From positions 496,001 to 560,000 of the forward strand of contig NZ_JBIGHY010000001.1 in NCBI RefSeq assembly GCF_043555865.1: a DNA stretch of 64,000 nt, given 5' to 3'. The stretch's first letter is position 1. The number at the start of each line of letters is the position of its first letter. The notes under the pieces are model-generated. The model saw only the letters and a list, made by a program, of their open reading frames with translations. It was not told the DNA's origin and did no database searches. A program made the position numbers and the translations under genes. Shown piece by piece: positions 59,709-64,000 of the stretch. Origin of the DNA: Pelomonas dachongensis. Lineage in GTDB: Bacteria > Pseudomonadota > Gammaproteobacteria > Burkholderiales > Burkholderiaceae_C.

Positions 59709-61361
59709 ATGTCTTCTGTGGCAACTGGCGCCGGCAGCAGCTGGCTCGACAAGGAGCGCACGATTGCCGGCGCGGGCTTCAACCGCTGGTTAGTGCCGCC
59801 GGCCGCGCTGGCCATCCACCTGTGCATCGGCATGGCTTATGGCTTTTCGGTGTTCTGGCTGCCGCTGTCCAAGGCGCTGGGCATCAAGGAGGCCATCAAG
59901 TGCGGTCCCGAGGTGGGCTTCTTCCAGGAATTGTTCGTCACCGGCTGCGACTGGAAGGTCTCCACGCTGGGCTGGATGTACACGTTGTTCTTCGTGTTCC
60001 TCGGCTGCGCCGCCGCCATCTGGGGCGGCTGGCTGGAGCGCGCAGGCCCGCGTAAGGCCGGCGTCGTGTCGGCCGTGTGCTGGTGCGGCGGCATGTTGAT
60101 CTCGGCGCTGGGCATTCACCTGCACCAGTTCTGGCTGATGATCCTGGGCAGTGGCGTCATCGGGGGCATCGGCCTCGGGCTGGGCTACATCAGCCCGGTG
60201 TCCACGCTGATCAAGTGGTTTCCCGACAAGCGCGGCATGGCCACCGGCATGGCCATCATGGGCTTCGGTGGCGGCGCCATGATCGGCTCGCCGCTGGCCG
60301 CGGAGTTGATGAAGCTGTTCGCGACACCGGACAACGTCGGCGTGGCGCAGACCTTCGTCGTCATGGCCCTCATCTATTTCGTCTTCATGATGGGCGGCGC
60401 CATGGGCTACCGCGTGCCGCCCACCGGCTGGAAGCCGGCTGGCTGGACCCCGCCGGCCGTACAGGGCGCAAACGCGATGATCACGCAGCGTCACGTGCAC
60501 GTGAAAAAGGTCTGGGGCATCCCGCAGTTCTGGCTTGTCTGGATCGTGCTGTGCATGAACGTGTCGGCCGGCATCGGCGTCATCGGCATGGCCAGCCCGA
60601 TGCTGCAAGAGGTGTTTGGCGGCACTTTGATCGGCGTGCAGGCCAAGTTCGGCGAGCTCGACAAGAGCCAGCTCGCTGCCATTGCCGGCGTCGCGGCCGG
60701 CTTCACGGCGCTGCTGAGCCTGTTCAACATCGGCGGCCGCTTCTTCTGGGCCAGCCTGTCCGACAAGCTCGGCCGCAAGATGACCTACGTGGTGTTCTTC
60801 GTGCTCGGCGGCCTCATGTACGCCAGCATCCCGAGCAGCGCTTCGGCAGGCTCCAAGCTGCTGTTCGTCGGCGCGTTCTGCATCATCCTGAGCATGTACG
60901 GCGGCGGCTTCGCCACGGTGCCCGCTTACCTCGCCGACCTGTTCGGAACGCAGATGGTGGGTGCCATCCATGGCCGCCTGCTGACCGCGTGGGCCACGGC
61001 CGGCATCCTCGGCCCGGTCGTCGTGAACTACATGCGCGACTATCAGCTCGGCCTGGGCATCCCGCGTGAGCAGGTCTACAACCAGACGATGTACATCCTG
61101 GTGGGCATGCTGGTCATCGGGCTGATCGCCAACTTGATGGTCCGCCCCGTGGCCGACAAGTACTTCATGACCGACGCTGAACTGGCGGTCGAGAAGCAGC
61201 TGGCGCACGAGCGCGCCGCCGCCGCCGAAGTTGGCAGCGGCAGTGGCGGCGGCGGGGCGACCTCGTCGCTGACGGTCGCGCTCGCCTGGGCTGCGGTCAG
61301 CATCCCGCTGGCCTGGGGCGTCTACAAGACACTGATCAACGTGGGCAAGTTCTTCAACTGA
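59709..61361 (+). CDS. OFA family MFS transporter (oxalate/formate antiporter-like)
   Basis: The 550-residue permease has twelve membrane helices with an extra soluble part between. Family features are RWLVPPAALAIHLCIGMAYGFSVFW, GWLERAGPRKAG, GLGLGYISPVSTLIKWFPDKRGMATGMAIMGFGGGA and GRFFWASLSDKLGRK. The C-terminus has a poly-Gly linker and one more helix. The adjacent molybdoenzyme is formate-dehydrogenase-like, so formate or oxalate transport is plausible. ATG 59709 follows AAGAG; a longer frame from 59553 is not supported. A terminator follows the gene. Confidence 0.87.
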   Translation: MSSVATGAGSSWLDKERTIAGAGFNRWLVPPAALAIHLCIGMAYGFSVFWLPLSKALGIKEAIKCGPEVGFFQELFVTGCDWKVSTLGWMYTLFFVFLGCAAAIWGGWLERAGPRKAGVVSAVCWCGGMLISALGIHLHQFWLMILGSGVIGGIGLGLGYISPVSTLIKWFPDKRGMATGMAIMGFGGGAMIGSPLAAELMKLFATPDNVGVAQTFVVMALIYFVFMMGGAMGYRVPPTGWKPAGWTPPAVQGANAMITQRHVHVKKVWGIPQFWLVWIVLCMNVSAGIGVIGMASPMLQEVFGGTLIGVQAKFGELDKSQLAAIAGVAAGFTALLSLFNIGGRFFWASLSDKLGRKMTYVVFFVLGGLMYASIPSSASAGSKLLFVGAFCIILSMYGGGFATVPAYLADLFGTQMVGAIHGRLLTAWATAGILGPVVVNYMRDYQLGLGIPREQVYNQTMYILVGMLVIGLIANLMVRPVADKYFMTDAELAVEKQLAHERAAAAEVGSGSGGGGATSSLTVALAWAAVSIPLAWGVYKTLINVGKFFN

Positions 61362-61382
61362 GCCGATCCTGCTAGGCTGACC

Positions 61383-61417
61383 AGCCCCGCTGCCTGTCCG
61401 AGGCGCGGGGCTTTTTT
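61383..61417 (+). terminator. Rho-independent terminator after the OFA transporter
   Basis: AGCCCCGC (61383-61390) pairs with GCGGGGCT (61405-61412) around a 14-nt loop, followed by six T. It lies 22 nt after the transporter stop and 15 nt before the molybdoenzyme gene. Confidence 0.88.
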
Positions 61418-61431
61418 GTGGGGCACGAGCC

Positions 61432-63735
61432 ATGAGTGAACAAAAGATCGAGCTGTATGACGGCCCCGCCGGTGGCTGGGGCGCGTTGAAGAGCGTGGCC
61501 AAGCACTTGCATGAGCAGGGCGTGACCGTGAAGGGCGGCAAGACGCTGCTGCACGCCAACCAGACGGACGGCTTCGACTGCCCCGGCTGCGCATGGCCCG
61601 ACCGCGACCACCGCTCGACGTTCGAGTTCTGCGAGAACGGTGCCAAGGCCGTGGCGGCGGAAGCCACCGCGCGACGCGCGACGCCCGAGGTCATCGGCGC
61701 CAAGACGCTGGCCGAATGGGCCGAAGCATCGGACTACGAATTGGAAGCCACCGGTCGCCTGACCGAGCCGATGGTCTACGACCCGCAGACCGATCGCTAC
61801 CAGCGCACCACCTGGGACGCCGCCTTCGCGCTGATCGCGCGCGAGCTGCGCGCCTTGCCCGACCCTAACCAGGCCATCTTCTACACGTCCGGCCGTACCA
61901 GCAACGAGGCGGCCTTCCTGTACCAGCTGTTCGTGCGCGAGTACGGCACCAACAACTTCCCCGACTGCTCCAACATGTGCCACGAGCCAAGCGGCTCGGC
62001 GATGAAGCCCACCATCGGCGTTGGTAAGGGCACGGTGACGCTGGACGACTTCGAGCAGGCCGACGCGATCTTCGTGTTTGGCCAGAACCCCGGCACCAAC
62101 CACCCGCGCATGCTGGGCGAGCTGCGCGCGGCCCGCAAGCGCGGCGCGCGCATCGTCAGCTTCAACCCGCTGCGCGAGCGCGGCCTGGAGCGCTTTGCCG
62201 ACCCGCAGAACGCGCTGGAGATGGCGACGCTGGGCGACTCGCCGATCAGCAGCCACTACTTTCAGCTCAAGGTGGGCGGCGACTTCGCGCTGCTGAAGGG
62301 CATGTGCAAGCGTGTGGTCGAGCGCGACGCGCTGGACCGTGACTTCATCGCACAGCACACGGCAGGCTTCGAAGACTTCATCGCCGAGCTGCGCGAGCAG
62401 CCGTGGCAGCCCCTGGTCGAGGCCTCTGGCCTGACGCGCGAGCAGATCGAGCAGGCCGCCGACCTCTACATCGCGGCCGAGCGTGCCATCGTCTGCTGGG
62501 GCATGGGCATCACGCAGCACCGGCATTCGGTGGCGACCATCCAGATGATCGTCAACCTGCTGCTGCTGCGCGGCAACCTGGGCCGGCCCGGGGCAGGCGC
62601 CTGCCCGGTGCGCGGCCACAGCAACGTGCAGGGCGACCGCACGATGGGCATCTACGAGAAGCCCGCGCCAGCGTTCCTGGACAAGCTCGGCCAGGTGTTC
62701 GGGTTCGAGCCGCCGCGCGATCACGGCTTCGACACGGTGGGCGCCATCCAGGCGATGCTCGATGGGCGCGGCAAAGTCTTCATCGCGATGGGCGGCAACT
62801 TTGCCGCGGCCACGCCGGACACTGCAGCCACCTGGCGCGCGCTGCGCCGCTGCGAGCTGACCGTGCACATCACGACCAAGTTCAACCGCAGCCATGTCGT
62901 GCATGGCCGCCAGGCACTGGTGCTGCCGGTGCTGGGTCGCACGGAGATCGACGTGCAGGCCACCGGGCCGCAGGGCGTCACGGTGGAGGACTCGATGAGC
63001 ATGGTGCACCTCTCGGCTGGCATGAACGCGCCGGCCAGCGAGCACCTGCTGTCCGAGCCTATGCTGGTGGCGCGCCTGGCTGTGGCCACGCTGACGAACA
63101 GCAGCACGCCATGGATGCAGCTCGCTGGCGACTACGCAGCCATCCGCGACAAGATCGAGGCCGTGATGCCCGACTTCGCCGGCTTCAACGACAAGATCAA
63201 AGCACCCGGCGGCTTCAGGCTGCGCAACACGGCCAGCGAGCGCGTCTGGACCACGGCCAGCGGCAAGGCCCAGTTCAGCACGCACGCGCTGCCCACCGAC
63301 CTCGCCGTGGAACGCGCGGCCGAGCGGCACCGCGACGTCCGCGTGTTCACGCTGACCACGCTGCGCTCGCACGACCAGTACAACACCACCATCTACGGCC
63401 ACGACGACCGCTACCGCGGCGTCTACGGCCACCGCCGCGTGGTGTTCATCCATGCCGACGACATCCGCGATCTGGGCCTGAAGGCCGGCGACTGGGTGGA
63501 CATCACCAGCCTCTACGTCGGCGAAGGCAGCGACAACGTGCAGCAGCGCCGCGCCGAACGCTTCCTGCTGGTGGCCTACGACATCCCGCGTGGCTGCCTG
63601 GCCAGCTACTACCCCGAGACCAACCCGCTGGTGCCGCTGGAGAGCTTCTCACTGGTGGCGCGCACGCCGACGAGCAAGTCCATCCCGGTGGTGCTGACGG
63701 CCCATGCACGCGCTGCTGCTGCAGACGCTGCGTGA
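61432..63735 (+). CDS. FdhF/YdeP family molybdopterin oxidoreductase
   Basis: The 767-residue enzyme is a formate-dehydrogenase-like molybdoprotein of the YdeP type. Landmarks are the N-terminal GFDCPGCAWPD cysteines, TSGRTSNEAAFLYQLF, DCSNMCHEPSGSAMKPTIGVGKGT, FVFGQNPGTNHPRML, GNLGRPGAGACPVRGHSNVQGDRTMG and a molybdopterin-dinucleotide-binding C-domain (LRSHDQYNTTIYG). YdeP in E. coli is linked to acid resistance; the real substrate is unknown. It lies behind the terminator of the OFA gene and may be partly read through. Confidence 0.9.
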   Translation: MSEQKIELYDGPAGGWGALKSVAKHLHEQGVTVKGGKTLLHANQTDGFDCPGCAWPDRDHRSTFEFCENGAKAVAAEATARRATPEVIGAKTLAEWAEASDYELEATGRLTEPMVYDPQTDRYQRTTWDAAFALIARELRALPDPNQAIFYTSGRTSNEAAFLYQLFVREYGTNNFPDCSNMCHEPSGSAMKPTIGVGKGTVTLDDFEQADAIFVFGQNPGTNHPRMLGELRAARKRGARIVSFNPLRERGLERFADPQNALEMATLGDSPISSHYFQLKVGGDFALLKGMCKRVVERDALDRDFIAQHTAGFEDFIAELREQPWQPLVEASGLTREQIEQAADLYIAAERAIVCWGMGITQHRHSVATIQMIVNLLLLRGNLGRPGAGACPVRGHSNVQGDRTMGIYEKPAPAFLDKLGQVFGFEPPRDHGFDTVGAIQAMLDGRGKVFIAMGGNFAAATPDTAATWRALRRCELTVHITTKFNRSHVVHGRQALVLPVLGRTEIDVQATGPQGVTVEDSMSMVHLSAGMNAPASEHLLSEPMLVARLAVATLTNSSTPWMQLAGDYAAIRDKIEAVMPDFAGFNDKIKAPGGFRLRNTASERVWTTASGKAQFSTHALPTDLAVERAAERHRDVRVFTLTTLRSHDQYNTTIYGHDDRYRGVYGHRRVVFIHADDIRDLGLKAGDWVDITSLYVGEGSDNVQQRRAERFLLVAYDIPRGCLASYYPETNPLVPLESFSLVARTPTSKSIPVVLTAHARAAAADAA

Positions 63736-63955
63736 GCTGGCGCCCGGTGGCGAGCCGGTCGCGCTGACCCGGCTGGCCAAGCGGCTGGACCAGCGCGTCA
63801 GCGTGCTGCTGCGTGAGCTGACGGCGCTCAGCGATGCCCGCATCGCCGGCGCGCCAGGGCCGGGCCTGGTGCGCCTCGCATGCGATGACGCCGGTCGGTG
63901 GACCGTCGCCATCCTTGCGCCGCCGCCGTCACCTGGAGGAGAAAATCCGCGATGA
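63704..63955 (+). CDS. Small hypothetical protein overlapping the molybdoenzyme gene
   Basis: The 83-residue ORF begins 32 nt inside the molybdoenzyme gene and ends at a stop that overlaps the next ATG (ATGA). The middle (TRLAKRLDQRVSVLLRELTALSDARIAG) looks like a winged-helix recognition region. Overlaps on both sides suggest a real gene of the same operon, but the family is unknown to me. Confidence 0.55.
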   Translation: MHALLLQTLRELAPGGEPVALTRLAKRLDQRVSVLLRELTALSDARIAGAPGPGLVRLACDDAGRWTVAILAPPPSPGGENPR

Positions 63956-64000
63956 ATGCCGCCGTGCTGACCCACGCGCTGCTCGCCGTCCTCGCCGTCG
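63952..64000 (+). CDS. Start of an unknown gene, cut by the window end
   Basis: ATG 63952 overlaps the previous stop and follows GGAGGA with a 9-nt gap. Only 16 residues are seen (MNAAVLTHALLAVLAV), a hydrophobic start that could be a signal peptide or first membrane helix. Confidence 0.5.
   Translation, partial: MNAAVLTHALLAVLAV

Overview
The window is 64 kb of GC-rich, densely coded chromosome with long genes, many 1-4 nt stop/start overlaps and no mobile elements, CRISPR arrays, rRNA or convincing tRNA genes. The gene content points to a betaproteobacterium of the order Burkholderiales, probably near Roseateles, Rubrivivax, Pelomonas or Mitsuaria. The supporting signs are an atpIBEFHAGDC operon with hemE and priA nearby, PEP-CTERM and GlyGly-CTERM surface proteins, the CsgG/DUF4810/DUF799 lipoprotein set, and DUF2917. 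This placement is an inference; no marker search was run.

Layout. 1-5.2 kb: the end of creD, a GMC oxidoreductase, a PEP-CTERM protein, and a radical SAM/ABM gene pair. 5.2-13.7 kb (minus strand): a two-domain M16 peptidase, an AEC transporter coupled to an orphan hybrid-less sensor kinase, and topoisomerase III with a histone-H1-like tail. 13.8-15.6 kb (plus): a SET-domain lysine methyltransferase, BirA and a SPOR-like protein. 15.6-22.2 kb (minus): a subtilisin-like protease with a GlyGly-CTERM tail, CYTH/CHAD protein, GST, DMT permease, a DUF3052-like protein and a rhombosortase, which is the expected processing enzyme for the GlyGly-CTERM protease. 22.3-25.2 kb: the ABC-F protein Uup, a small membrane protein and an atypical receiver protein. 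25.3-33 kb: an amino-acid island with a MocR regulator divergent from a DMT exporter, followed by DUF2917, a racemase, an aminotransferase, PhzF, AlaX, GNAT and an SMP-30 lactonase. 33-40.5 kb: the complete F1Fo ATP synthase operon, with a good sigma70-type promoter and a strong terminator. 40.6-43.3 kb: a three-lipoprotein operon and a hexose-6-phosphate mutarotase. 43.4-45.5 kb (minus): lemA with two TPM-domain genes. 45.5-49 kb: hemE and priA. 49-55.8 kb (minus): a small membrane protein, Rep helicase, a large O-antigen-ligase-like protein overlapping a second PEP-CTERM gene, and a degenerate protein kinase. 55.9-59.5 kb: a second AEC transporter and an NtrC-type regulator/kinase pair. 59.7-64 kb: an OFA-type transporter, an FdhF/YdeP molybdoenzyme, a small ORF and the first codons of another gene.

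Themes that cross the annotation. (1) A rhombosortase and its likely substrate lie 4 kb apart. (2) A eukaryote-like SET methyltransferase is divergent from a topoisomerase whose tail is a lysine/alanine-rich H1-like sequence. (3) Many transcription-unit-leading genes have a TANNNT- or GANANT-like -10 hexamer only 6-9 nt before an ATG and no Shine-Dalgarno sequence, which suggests leaderless mRNAs. (4) In the atp operon the leader of atpE carries a 29-nt pure pyrimidine tract, while the Shine-Dalgarno sequence of atpF lies in a perfect hairpin and is followed by GTG; this could help set the c:b subunit ratio. (5) A predicted pseudokinase sits beside the exopolysaccharide/PEP-CTERM genes.
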